Below are positions 45,433 to 55,324 of a DNA stretch of 64,000 nucleotides, one piece after another. The notes beneath the pieces are model-generated. The model was not told the DNA's origin and made no database searches. It saw only the letters and a list, made by a program, of their open reading frames with translations. A program made the translations under genes and the position numbers. This DNA is from Lactarius indigo. Lineage: Eukaryota > Basidiomycota > Agaricomycetes > Russulales > Russulaceae. Position 1 is the stretch's first letter. Every line of letters starts with the position of its first letter. The stretch is taken from NCBI GenBank assembly GCA_025766275.1, contig JAFKAC010000015.1:434001-498000 (forward strand). Reading direction: 5' to 3'.

Positions 45433-48400
45433 ATGTCTGGCTCTTCATCTACCCCTGCTGCCGGTGCTGGTGCTCCTCCCAGCCCCACCGGTGGCTCTGC
45501 AGGAGGCTCACTCCCTCCTCCTTCTGGATCCACACCTTCCACGCGCGTATCTGCCGCGTATGGTGCAACCTTTGGCATGCCCTCGGGCATCCACCTTGAA
45601 CAGTTTGATGGCACTGGCTGGAACGAATGGTCTGGGACCATTGAGGCCATCCTTACGCTGCACAAAGCTGAGGATGTGTTCACTCTGGATACACCCCCAT
45701 CTGGTATCACTACAGATGAGTGGGACTCAGTCCAGCGTCGTTCCAAGGCGTACCTCCGCCTCTACCTCAAACCAGATGTCTACTCGCTTGTGGCAGATAA
45801 TGCTGCCTACCCTACCTTTAAGGACAAGTGGGCCAAGCTCAAGGATGTATATGGAGGTGCTTCGGGCAGCACCACCATCTTTAATTTGTGGATTCAGATA
45901 ACACAAGCCCGCCTCGACGACTCCGCACCCATGGCCGCTCAGCTGGCCAAGCTCAATGAGCTAAGGGTTGCCCTTTCCAACGCACAGATGGGTGTCTCTG
46001 ATGTCCAGTACTGTCTCATTCTCCTCCACGCACTGCCACCCTCTTATGAGGTGTTGGCCTCAACAATCCTCGCCAGTGGGGCCCCCTCCACACTCAAGCA
46101 CGCTGAAATAATTGCGTGCATAGTGTTGGAAGAGGCTCGCCGCTCTGGGCCCTCTGGCTCCTCCCTCAACAAGGTGGCCCCCGTCAAGCCGACGGGCAAG
46201 AAGGGCAAGAAGGACCACTCCGGTCTTACTTGCCACTACTGCAACAAAAAGGGCCATATCAAGCCTGACTGCAGGAGGAGGAAGAAAGATGAGGCTGATG
46301 CAAAGGAGAAAGAGAAAGCAGGCAACAAGGCTGCCAATAGTCACATTCTTGTACCTACCACCACCTCCATTAAGGAGGTCGAAGAGCCCGCCATAGACTG
46401 GGCCTCTGAATCAATTGGTGTTGCCTTGTATGCTGCCTCGCGTGTGCGTTGGATGATGGACAGTGGTGCCACTCACCACATCACCCCACATTGGTCTGAT
46501 TTCAAGGACTACACCCCAACCAAAGGCACTGTACGCCTGGGTGATAAGTCCACAATAGACCAAGTGGGTGTCGGGTCTGTTGTCTTTACTACGAGCCAGG
46601 GTATCTCTATCACCCTCAGTAATGTGCTACACCTACCACAGGTGAAGACGCGCTTCTTGTCGACGCGCGCCCTAGCACAAAAGGGTGCTGAGATTGCCTT
46701 TGACAGTGGCTCATTTAAAATATCTGTCAACCAAAAGTGTGTGGCCAAAGGCTACCTTGAGGACAACCTGTACTGGTTGGACGCAGCCAGCGTCGGCCTC
46801 AACGCCCACACAAAATCAAGTGCTGCCACACTTGATATCTGGCATCAATGCATGGGACACATATCCTCTGCGGCGCTGAAGGCGCATGGTCCCTCTGCCA
46901 CTACTGGCATGGACATAGATAGCTCCACCACGGCCCACACAGTCTGCCGTGGGTGCGAGATGGGTAAATCCACTCGCCAACCCTTTTCTGTGTCCTCCAC
47001 CAAGAGGACAACTCGTCAATTTGAGATTGTGCACAGTGACCTCGCCGGTCCTATGCAAACTCAGTCCCTGCAAGGCTCGACGTATACAGCCACCTTCATA
47101 GACAACCACACTAAGTTCACTGTGGTCCACTTCCTTAAGTCGAAGGACCAGTTTGCTAAGTCGCTGCAGATGTATTTGGCTTGGGGTGAAACCCAGTCTG
47201 GCCATAAACTGCGCGCTCTGCACTCTGACCGCGGTGGCGAATACATGTCGAGTGTCACGCAGGACATTCTTAAGCAGAAAGGGATAGAGCATCACCTCAC
47301 GATGCCGGGTTCACCACAGTCCAACGGGAAAGCCGAGCGGTTTAACCGCACCATTATGGATAAGGCAATGTCCATGCTCCACACAGCTGGCATGTCTAAA
47401 GGCTTCTGGGAGCATGCGGTGTGCGCAGCTGTGCACATCTATAACTGCTCTCCAGTCCGTGGGCTTAAGTGGCACACTCCCTATGAGCTCTGGCACTCTG
47501 GCAAAGTGCCTGATGTCTCACATCTTCGCGTCTTCGGATGCAAGGGGTACATGCACGTACCCGCTGATAAGCATCGCAAATTAGATGCGAAGGCCATTGA
47601 GGTCACGCTTATTGGGTTTGAGCCCGAATCTAAGGGCTATAAGCTCTGGGACCGCTCAACCCGCTCCGTTCGAGTGTCCAGGGATGTGACATTTGACGAG
47701 AGTAGCTTCCTGTCCCTTCAGGGTGTTGAGACACACCCCACACCTTCACCACCAGTCGTGCCTAGCACAACAGTGACTGCCATGCCTCACCCGCCGGCGT
47801 TACCACCAATGCGAGCACCCTCCCCTGCACACTCCAGCAGTAGTAAGGAGGAGGATGTTGAAAAGCTCCTAGACCCCCCACAAGTCCAACCACGCCCCAC
47901 CACTCCACCACCTGCTCTGCCAGCTCCACCCACCACACCAAAGCGTGAGCAAACCACTCCTACTTCACCCCTGCCGCGTCCTAGTGCAATGCGCATTATG
48001 CGCCATGTCCCTCCTCCCTCACCAGAAATGCCTGGGGGATTTGAGGATCATGCACAGCGTAGTCAGCTGTTGCGCGAAATGGACAATGCACCAAGGCGCA
48101 GTGCTCGTGCCCCTGTCCCTAATCCGCGTTACTTCAATGTGGACAATGTGGCATGGTGTGGCAGGCGTCTGGGGTATGCGGAGTTATTGGCTGCTGCCTT
48201 TATAGGCCAAGACCCTGCAACCTATGCAGAGGCCATGCGGTCTGCAGCTTCAGATGAGTGGTCTAAGGCGTGTCAGTATGAAATGGACACCCTAGCTAAG
48301 AATGGGACTTGGGAGTTAGTGGATCTCCCGCCTAATCGCAAGGCAGTAAAATCCAAATGGGTCTTTAAGCTCAAAGCGGATGGCCGCTACAGAGCTCGCT

Positions 48401-49755
48401 TGGTGGCTAAGGGATTCATGCAGATCCCTGGCGTAGATTTTGATGAAACCTTCTCTCCCGTCACACGATTTGAGTCGCTATGTTTACTTCTGGCATTGGC
48501 CGCGCTGGAGGACTGGCACATCCATCAGATGGATGTTAAGTCTGCTTTTCTCAATGGCGTGCTTGACGAGGAGATTTACATGGAGCAGCCACAAGGTTTC
48601 ACTGTCACTGGCTCTGAGACAAAGGTGTGTCACCTGGTTAAGGCGATCTATGGTCTCAAACAGGCCTCCCGCGCATGGAACTTGCAATTCCATGGAGTGC
48701 TCACTGCACTCGGCTTTAAGCGGACGTTTGCTGATGCTGGCATATATGTGATGCCTCAACGAGAGGGGTATGATCCACTCTTTGTTATTGTCTACGTTGA
48801 CGACATCACTATACTGGGTCCCTCGCTAAGTGGTATCAAGCGTTTGAAGTCAGATTTGTCTGAATGCTATGAGATGACAGATCTTGGGGAGATAGAATCT
48901 TATCTTGGTATGCGCATTGTGCGCGACCGCTCCCTTAGACGCATCAAAATAGATCAGTCTGGCTACATCAAGGATGTCCTTGAACGCTTTGGCATGTCTG
49001 ATGCCACACCACACAACACACCCTTGCCTGCTGGTGCTGACGAGCACCTGGTTAAATATACGTCGCAGGCAACTGCCTCAGATATCTCCCACTACCAATC
49101 TCTTATTGGGAGTCTGCTTTATGTGCAGATTGGCACTAGGCCAGATATCTCTTTCGCTGTGTCACGTTTGGCGCAGTACGCAGCGAACCCTTCACCACAA
49201 CATCTGCGACTTGCGCAGTATGTCCTATCCTACTTAGTGGGAACTATGGATATGCGTATTGTCTATGATGGCACCAATGGCGATGGCCTTCATGGCTACA
49301 CTGATTCCAGTCTGGCTGATCAGACTGATGACCGCCACTCCACCTCTGGTTATGTGTTCCTACTAGCTAACGGTGCAATAAGCTGGTCTTCGCGCAAGCA
49401 AAAGACTGTTGCCCAAAACACAACGGAAGCGGAATACATGGCCATGACTGACGCGGCCAACCAGGCTGCGTGGTATCAGAGCTTCCTCACGGAACTCGGG
49501 TACGAGGTCGACGACCCCATCCCACTTCATGGTGACAATAAGGGTGCCATTGACTTGGCCTTGAACCCTGTCACTGGGAGACGGTCTAAGCACATTGCCA
49601 TACGGCATCATGTCATTAGGGAGTACATCGAAAAGGGGACCATCACCCTCATTAGAACTCCTACTGTAGATATGGTTGCGGACGGCTTTACAAAGTCACT
49701 ACCGCGTGTCCTGCTGCAGAAGCACAACGATGACATGGGACTCATGTGTACTTAG
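45433..49755 (+). CDS. Copia gag-pol polyprotein, intact, 1,440 residues
   Basis: One uninterrupted frame from ATG, as in Drosophila copia. Gag-like N-terminus, then a CCHC knuckle (CHYCNKKGHIKPDC, about residue 265), aspartic protease (WMMDSGATHHIT, about 340), integrase with HHCC elements (HQCMGH..CRGCEMGK) and DDE motifs (VHSDLAGPM about 533, LHSDRGGEY about 595, NGKAERFNRT about 632), a Pro-rich spacer, RT with YVDDI (about 1121), and RNase H (DSSLADQTDDRHSTSGY, NTTEAEYMA, about 1290-1330). The order PR-IN-RT-RH defines Ty1/Copia. No frameshift site is needed. All expected catalytic residues are present, so the protein looks functional although its promoter is cut off by insertions. Confidence 0.95.
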   Translation: MSGSSSTPAAGAGAPPSPTGGSAGGSLPPPSGSTPSTRVSAAYGATFGMPSGIHLEQFDGTGWNEWSGTIEAILTLHKAEDVFTLDTPPSGITTDEWDSVQRRSKAYLRLYLKPDVYSLVADNAAYPTFKDKWAKLKDVYGGASGSTTIFNLWIQITQARLDDSAPMAAQLAKLNELRVALSNAQMGVSDVQYCLILLHALPPSYEVLASTILASGAPSTLKHAEIIACIVLEEARRSGPSGSSLNKVAPVKPTGKKGKKDHSGLTCHYCNKKGHIKPDCRRRKKDEADAKEKEKAGNKAANSHILVPTTTSIKEVEEPAIDWASESIGVALYAASRVRWMMDSGATHHITPHWSDFKDYTPTKGTVRLGDKSTIDQVGVGSVVFTTSQGISITLSNVLHLPQVKTRFLSTRALAQKGAEIAFDSGSFKISVNQKCVAKGYLEDNLYWLDAASVGLNAHTKSSAATLDIWHQCMGHISSAALKAHGPSATTGMDIDSSTTAHTVCRGCEMGKSTRQPFSVSSTKRTTRQFEIVHSDLAGPMQTQSLQGSTYTATFIDNHTKFTVVHFLKSKDQFAKSLQMYLAWGETQSGHKLRALHSDRGGEYMSSVTQDILKQKGIEHHLTMPGSPQSNGKAERFNRTIMDKAMSMLHTAGMSKGFWEHAVCAAVHIYNCSPVRGLKWHTPYELWHSGKVPDVSHLRVFGCKGYMHVPADKHRKLDAKAIEVTLIGFEPESKGYKLWDRSTRSVRVSRDVTFDESSFLSLQGVETHPTPSPPVVPSTTVTAMPHPPALPPMRAPSPAHSSSSKEEDVEKLLDPPQVQPRPTTPPPALPAPPTTPKREQTTPTSPLPRPSAMRIMRHVPPPSPEMPGGFEDHAQRSQLLREMDNAPRRSARAPVPNPRYFNVDNVAWCGRRLGYAELLAAAFIGQDPATYAEAMRSAASDEWSKACQYEMDTLAKNGTWELVDLPPNRKAVKSKWVFKLKADGRYRARLVAKGFMQIPGVDFDETFSPVTRFESLCLLLALAALEDWHIHQMDVKSAFLNGVLDEEIYMEQPQGFTVTGSETKVCHLVKAIYGLKQASRAWNLQFHGVLTALGFKRTFADAGIYVMPQREGYDPLFVIVYVDDITILGPSLSGIKRLKSDLSECYEMTDLGEIESYLGMRIVRDRSLRRIKIDQSGYIKDVLERFGMSDATPHNTPLPAGADEHLVKYTSQATASDISHYQSLIGSLLYVQIGTRPDISFAVSRLAQYAANPSPQHLRLAQYVLSYLVGTMDMRIVYDGTNGDGLHGYTDSSLADQTDDRHSTSGYVFLLANGAISWSSRKQKTVAQNTTEAEYMAMTDAANQAAWYQSFLTELGYEVDDPIPLHGDNKGAIDLALNPVTGRRSKHIAIRHHVIREYIEKGTITLIRTPTVDMVADGFTKSLPRVLLQKHNDDMGLMCT

Positions 49756-49767
49756 ATTGTAGATCAC

Positions 49768-49774
49768 GGGGAGA
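49768..49774 (+). other. Copia 3' polypurine tract
   Basis: GGGGAGA immediately before the 3' LTR, the usual plus-strand primer site. Confidence 0.6.
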
Positions 49775-50376
49775 TGTTGATAAAGTGACCCCTGCGCACT
49801 TAGTGGCTCATACGGACCGGACTTACAGATATGGACTGCTGTAGATTAATCAGGACCGCTTTAGATTAGATTAGATTTGATCTGTACAATCTAGAACTTC
49901 TATGACATCACTGTACAATGACATCACATGGAATACTCCCGACTCTTCATTGTACTCCTTCCTTTGTTCTCTTTCTAGCGTTATCTTTATTGTGATGTCA
50001 CTATGATATCATCTTTAGTCTGGACCCTCTTTGTTTTGCGCTCCTTGTTCTCCATTAGCACACTCCTTGTCCCGCATGTAGAACAACGTCTCTTGTATTT
50101 GTGTGACTCTATGTTACTTCCCTTGTAGTAGTGTCACTCCCCTGTATAGTATAAGTAGTAGGCTTGTACGCTCCTGGTCCACATCAGTTCCTCACTGTTG
50201 TGTGCCAGGTATGTTCCCTCTTCTCCAATGTATAATCAGTTCCTCACTGTTGTGTGCCAGACTCCCTGCTTTACTTGCAAGATTCCCTGTTACACCTCTG
50301 CTTCCAGCTACCTTCCATATCTCACCACAGTCCTCTTGTCCACTGTGAGTATGGTCTTTATGTATGCTGTTCATCA
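49775..50376 (+). repeat. 3' LTR of Copia
   Basis: 602 bp, TGTTGATAAAG..GCTGTTCATCA. It matches the two-piece 5' LTR with about six differences by eye. A TATAGTATAAG segment near 50147 could be its TATA box. Confidence 0.93.
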
Positions 50377-51775
50377 CGATCATCGTTCTCCATAACTCTG
50401 TGAAGCGAGCTGGCGGCGGTGGCATGACTTTCCTGCTGACAACCTTCGGGTGTCTAGGAATTAAAGGCAAGTCACCCACACGAACAGACCGGGACCATTA
50501 GAAAAAATCCACTTTCCCAACGTTGTTCCACTCTTCAATGATTTGATGGTACCTCTGGGGAAACACAGGGTGGATGTGAAAGTAATGGTGACTGAGACAA
50601 AGGCGGCCTGGAGGGTCGCAAGGGCGGAATAGTGGGTTGCGAAGGCAACTGCTGGGGCTGGAAGGTTTTTTACCTCTTAGCAATGATGGGCACCAGTCAA
50701 AATAAGATAGATTCACGTTGGGCATCATGAGATTGCCGCTGGCTTGAGGGCCATCTTGAACCATGAGATCTACATTTTCCTCAAACTCCTTGGCTGATTC
50801 ATACAGTTCTATATCTGAGTTGGAATTGTCCAGCACAGGGGAATCACATGCATAAAAGTCTTGTGGATCTTGAATAGACTCACGGGGTGGTAAGATTTGC
50901 TCCACTTCAACTGAGCTTCTATTGTGAGGGTCAATCCATACTTCCTGGAATGTCACGAAGATGTGTGCGTTCAAGGGAGAAGGGAAATAATTGTGTCAAC
51001 GTGCACGATAAGAACTTCTCACCCTTTCTTCTGCATCTTGGCCCCACTCTCCATCTGTGATACTTGAACCATGACGAGTGCCCCAGGCTGCCCTTCCTCT
51101 GCCTCCATCTGAGCAAAACAATATTGCTTGTGGAGTAGCTAGGGCCTCATTCAACTTCTTGTCGCTGTCTGTGGGTGTACCAATTACAGTCGAGAAATCT
51201 GAACGAGGGCGCTTCTTTATTCGCGCTTGAAGTGGATCAGAGATGTACTGTTGCATCAGAGGGAGGGTGCTCACGCGTTCGGTCATGCTCCGAGCTAGGT
51301 TCCAACTCTGTAGCCAAAGTCAGTGACTGATCCAAACAGGGAGACGAATGGATATCCACCATCGCCAGACTGAAGAATGCGCCACTTTTTGTGCCCCAGA
51401 AACATTGTTATGGTGGCATAGTGAGCTGCTCAGTATGTGGCTAGAGAATTCCTATGTGTAATAGTCACAGTCACCTGTGCATGCTCACCATCAACTTCTT
51501 CATCCGAAGTGCTCTCAGCATCATCCTCTTCGTTGTCTGCCTTGGATGGGTTTGAATTGTGTGTATGCCTGCGGTCCGTGCTCCTTAAGTTGCAGTGGTG
51601 AGGGAATTCTGGTCCAGAAACTATGTCACCAATGCCTTCTTTGATGTAGAGGAGTGTCGGTAAAGTTGAATTTGGCTATTAGATTCAAGCGTAAGTAGTA
51701 CTTACCAGAGCAAAGTGGATCCCCAGTCTGGCCAATGCCAGCTGAGGTCTTATCTTGCGTCCACTGCCTTGGCAT
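50377..51775 (-). CDS. 5' exons of the host gene split by the retrotransposon stack
   Basis: Supported exons are 51286(or earlier)-51023, 50944-50553 and 50453-50378, with introns 50945-51022 (GTGAGA..CAG) and 50454-50552 (GTACCA..CTAAT..TAG), all in phase. The joins read AEER-EVWIDPH and FPQR-HPKVVSRKV. Exon 3 ends ELWRTMI at the Copia target site; in the empty site a GTACCT donor follows and links to the exon at 10350 (KLVQTELSF). Upstream, a first exon 51775-51706 (MPRQWTQDK..) joins 51638 in phase across a 67-nt intron and leads into an acidic segment (NEEDDAESTSDEE). A TGA (51430-51432) and a frame change before 51286 leave that link unresolved. The protein is not identified. Confidence 0.6.
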
Positions 51776-52311
51776 AAGTTATACTGGGTGCCCAGGTGCT
51801 GAAAACTGAAGCGCTGAAAATCTGCAGGTTCAGAGTGCATGAGGTTCATGCATCTCCAGTGCTCAGGATAGCTCATTAAATATTGTGCAGTACGTGTATA
51901 ATTGCAAGATTGATTGTCTCCCATTGTTCTCCAAAGAGAGGATGCACTCGATGTCAGACCATGAATGCATGAACCCTAAATTGAACGATTTCATTTTATT
52001 GACACCAAAATTCCTCTTCCTCATGAGATATCAATGTCTTGATTTGCATACAATATACAAGCTGACGCAAAAGTTAATATGCCACAAATTCTGTCCCACT
52101 GGCATCCGGACCCTGGCTAGTGCAGTGACTAATGGATCAGAGCTGTGATCACTCAGCAGCATGATGGTGGGGCACAAACCTTGTCAGGTAAGCAGGGAGT
52201 GGTATTCCGAGCTCTACATGTGCGACACACAACCCCATGTACCTAACAGATGGATAAATTTGTCGTGTCCCAAGACACAAATATTTTGAAAGCTCACTGA
52301 GTGATGGCAAA
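51776..52311. other. Intergenic stretch
   Basis: Upstream of the split host gene. Short frames only and no repeats recognised. It should contain the host gene promoter. Confidence 0.35.
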
Positions 52312-52686
52312 ATGAACTACCGAATTACTTGGGGCTTGGCTTACAAAGGGTTTCCTTTTTCCGACAAAAAGGACTGCAATTTCCCCGTACCAAGGAATGA
52401 GAGGAAAGTCATGTTTCAAGTTGGGGTTTCAACCAACGCGACAGTTAAAATAGGCAGAAACCAAAAGTGTGTGGCCAGTGACTCGTATGAGGGTATCAAA
52501 TACCTCTGGCTGAGAATCACCTGGAAGAAAGAATGCACCTTCAATGTCTACATAGGGGGGGTTGATGGTGCTTCCAAGATCATGTGCAGGCAAGTTGGCA
52601 TCAAAACTATGGGTAATGCTGCGGCAAGGCCATCTTCCCCACAGATACCCGTGAATAGTGCTGGTTGTCTGAAGTGTTGGGAATAG
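52312..52686 (+). CDS. Small unidentified ORF (124 residues)
   Basis: ATG start, no intron needed. The sequence is mixed rather than low-complexity (FPVPRNERKVMFQVGVSTNA, KYLWLRITWKKECTFNVYIG), suggesting a beta-rich fold, with five Cys. No signal peptide, membrane segment or family motif was recognised. It could be a real small gene or an exon. Confidence 0.35.
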   Translation: MNYRITWGLAYKGFPFSDKKDCNFPVPRNERKVMFQVGVSTNATVKIGRNQKCVASDSYEGIKYLWLRITWKKECTFNVYIGGVDGASKIMCRQVGIKTMGNAAARPSSPQIPVNSAGCLKCWE

Positions 52687-53504
52687 TTGAATCAGTCATT
52701 TGCATCCGTGTATTCAGAGAATGTAGGGGCTTACGGTAACACCAAGGGGTAAGTGGCGGTGAATAACCATACAGTATTTATTGTCAAACGAATGAGTCTA
52801 GGAGACTATGTTTCTGTATACTCCAATGCCTATACATCCACACCTTAAATGCAGGAGTGCCTGCAGATATACATACACCATGCCAGTGGTGTCTAAGTTC
52901 ACACCAAAGTTCCCGCCCACCACCTCAAGTCTACATAAAAATTGCATAGAGTTTACTAGTGTCAATAAGGAGCCCAAGAAACCTTTTTTAGCTCTACAAT
53001 AATGTTAGGACGAAAGTGGGGATGCAATGTGACCCTGCCAGTGCCGTATCCCATTGTTGCCCCAGAAAGGTGTCGGCTAATCCCTCCCACACTGTGGACA
53101 AATGCATAACAAATACATTTTTCTGCTGTTCTGTGATTGAAGCCCATTGTATGCGGTGTTTCCTGTTTGGTCGTCATCCATTTTTACACCTTTTCGATGG
53201 ATGAGTCATTGGAGTGACACAGAACCACATGTGCACAATAATCATAATCTTCCCAAGATGCCGTTGTAGGTAGGCAGAGGCGCCAAGACTCCCCAGCCTA
53301 GATTGCTCAGCATCCATCAGCACAGCTGTGTGTACGGCTGGCTGCAAGTCATCTAGCCGGGAGAACTTGAACAAACATTTGTGAACGGTCGTTACTGTGA
53401 TACTGTACATGTGCCATTAAGATCTCCACTTGGCGGTCGGTCAATACAACACCGCACCACATCTCCGCAGCTCAGTATTTTACTTACAAGCTACAGTCAA
53501 GTCA
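52687..53504. other. Stretch with only weak coding potential
   Basis: A 78-codon minus-strand ATG frame (53410-53174) has ordinary composition but no recognisable domain and no paired exon. Nothing else is supported. Confidence 0.3.
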
Positions 53505-54372
53505 TTAACCAACTACTGATCTTGCTTGTTTCTCCTTCCTAATATCTGTCGTGTTTGTGGTTGCTTGAGTAACCCAGCTTGGTTCACCATTGCTACAAAT
53601 GGAGAGGACCCGGTCATGATTGAGAGGATATTCTGAATTCTTGGAGACGCTCTCCCATTGCCCACCAACTCCAAGCATCCAATATTGATGTGTCTTGGTA
53701 GATGCGTCAAAGTGAACATACAGATGCCCTGTCTTGGATTGGGGGACCACAGGTGGTGATTGGATGCTTGAATCAGACTGGGAAAAGTACCAAATGGTGT
53801 AGCTGCTCCCAGAGCTAGAACTGAATGGCTGCTGGTGTGATTGATAACTAGCGTAGGCACCACCGGGCACCATGGTGGCAGCCATCCCGGGTTTAGGGCC
53901 TATTAGCTGCTGTGCAGCTGATGCCTGATCAGGGCCGACGAGGGTTCTATGTAGTGTAGTGAGAATGTGTGGGAGGAAAGGAGAGTATGTATGGCATACT
54001 CACCCTTGTGCACATAATTCTGTGAGCTTTGCAATTCCAAGGAGTGCAGGAATGACAGCTCACTTCATCTGAGGAGAAATGGCTAGGGAGTCGAGGTGAG
54101 CACTGAAGAGTTGGTCGAGAGTGTCCCCACTGATATTTGCTGTCACTAGGCTTGTCATGGCATGGGCGATGATGAGCAAGGTTGGGGAGGATGTGTGCGG
54201 CTGCAGGATAGTTGCGATCAACTGTGTAATGGCGTTGAAACTGGTTGAAGTCAATGGACTAGGCAAGTCAAACAAAGCGGGGTGGAGAGTGGAGAGAAAG
54301 GCTACCTAGAGCTTGAGGTAGCCACATGAGTAGTAAAACTATCGAGGGGCTGGCTAATGACAGGACAGTCAG
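53505..54372 (-). CDS. Unidentified multi-exon gene (3' part)
   Basis: Three exons in phase: 54372-54306, 54258-54064 and 53946-53505. Introns are 54259-54305 (GTAGCC..CTAG) and 53947-54063 (GTGAGC..CATAG), and a CAG acceptor precedes the first. The joined reading gives at least 233 residues: a hydrophobic/alpha-helical first half (TQLIATILQP, LLIIAHAMTSLV, DTLDQLFSAHLDSL) and a Ser/Gln-rich then Trp/Tyr-containing second half (GHLYVHFDASTKTHQYWMLG, GEPSWVTQAT). Upstream exons were not resolved. The consistent phases across two introns argue that it is a true host gene; the function is unknown. Confidence 0.55.
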
Positions 54373-54806
54373 CTGTGTATGATCAAGCCCGTGCGCAGCT
54401 CACTCCATAGCCTTTGCTAAGTTCGTCAACCTTCCATCATTCTCCCAATTATATCATCGCATAGGGAATCTCTGTCGGAGGATTGTCTGAGTAGCACGCA
54501 GGTCAGTATTCATATCAAAGCAGGAGACAACACGTGACTTTTGGAGCTCTTGGAGATGGGTCACTCCTGTTGAGCTGAACCGAAAAGCAGTCGTCATCTT
54601 CGTCGCTGTGTGAAGGGTTCATGATAACAGGGTCAATGCAGGAAGGCAGACACAGTGAGAAGTATCTGCCTTCTGTCAGCCAGGACAGGACAATCACTAT
54701 ATGTCATGTGGATGGTCAAGCTGTCAAGACTCATGATGGACTAGTACGGCGCTACCGTTGTAGTTTCAAAAGTGCCACCAAATAGACCAGTGACCGTTCC
54801 CTCTAT
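54373..54806. other. Probable 5' part or promoter of the preceding gene
   Basis: No clear exon chain could be closed here, although GT donors (for example near 54405) are present. The Gypsy F 5' LTR begins at 54807. Confidence 0.3.
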
Positions 54807-55304
54807 TGTTACGGTACGGACTTTACTATGGGTGTGTTGACTCATGACCGGTTATGACTACGGTCTGACTTAGTATTAGTCATGGACTCTTACATCGTAT
54901 CAGTCAGCAAGTAGTTCACATGTGATTCATGACTCTTGTATGACTCATTTAGGATAGCTGTACTAGGGTTCAAGCTAGTTACGCTACTGGTTACCTATCA
55001 TTTGAGCGGCGCTTTAAAGCCCGCGTGTATCTGTATAAGTAGTTGTAATGGAAGACCAAGAGTCCCCATCTTGGTCTTCTTCAAATCCACTATTTGACTC
55101 GTCTCTTGCCTTAGTCTCGGACTAAGAGTACTTCTGCTACTATCCACCAAGGGATAGTGCTTCTTCATCTTCGCTGCAGTGTGTGCTAAAGAGCCCCTGT
55201 TCAGCTTGCATTGGGTTGACACTATTCCCCATTTGCCTATTCTTTGCTAAGTCGATTATGCCTATCTCGAGTCCAAGTCGGACTAACGCCAGTGGAGCGT
55301 AACA
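54807..55304 (+). repeat. 5' LTR of Gypsy F
   Basis: 498 bp, TGTTACGG..GTAACA; TATAAG at 55034-55039; inverted repeat with right arm ATCTTGGTCTT at 55068-55078, 34 nt downstream. Confidence 0.92.
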
Positions 55305-55306
55305 TT

Positions 55307-55317
55307 AAGACCAAGAT
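55307..55317 (+). other. Self-priming primer-binding site of Gypsy F
   Basis: AAGACCAAGAT, 2 nt after the LTR; perfect complement of 55068-55078. Confidence 0.85.
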
Positions 55318-55324
55318 CCCCATC

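Larger units (their letters stand above)
10488..50376 (+). mobile_element. Ty1/Copia retrotransposon, intact coding region, split by nested Gypsy insertions
   Basis: Reconstructed from four pieces: LTR start 10488-10593, LTR end and leader 18439-19162, leader and gag-pol 44881-49755, and 3' LTR 49775-50376. It is flanked by CGATC duplications. Without the insertions it would be about 6.3 kb. Both LTRs are 602 bp and differ at about six positions by eye. Gypsy B interrupts its 5' LTR and Gypsy C its leader, so it can no longer be expressed from its own promoter as one transcript, although its ORF is undamaged. Confidence 0.93.
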
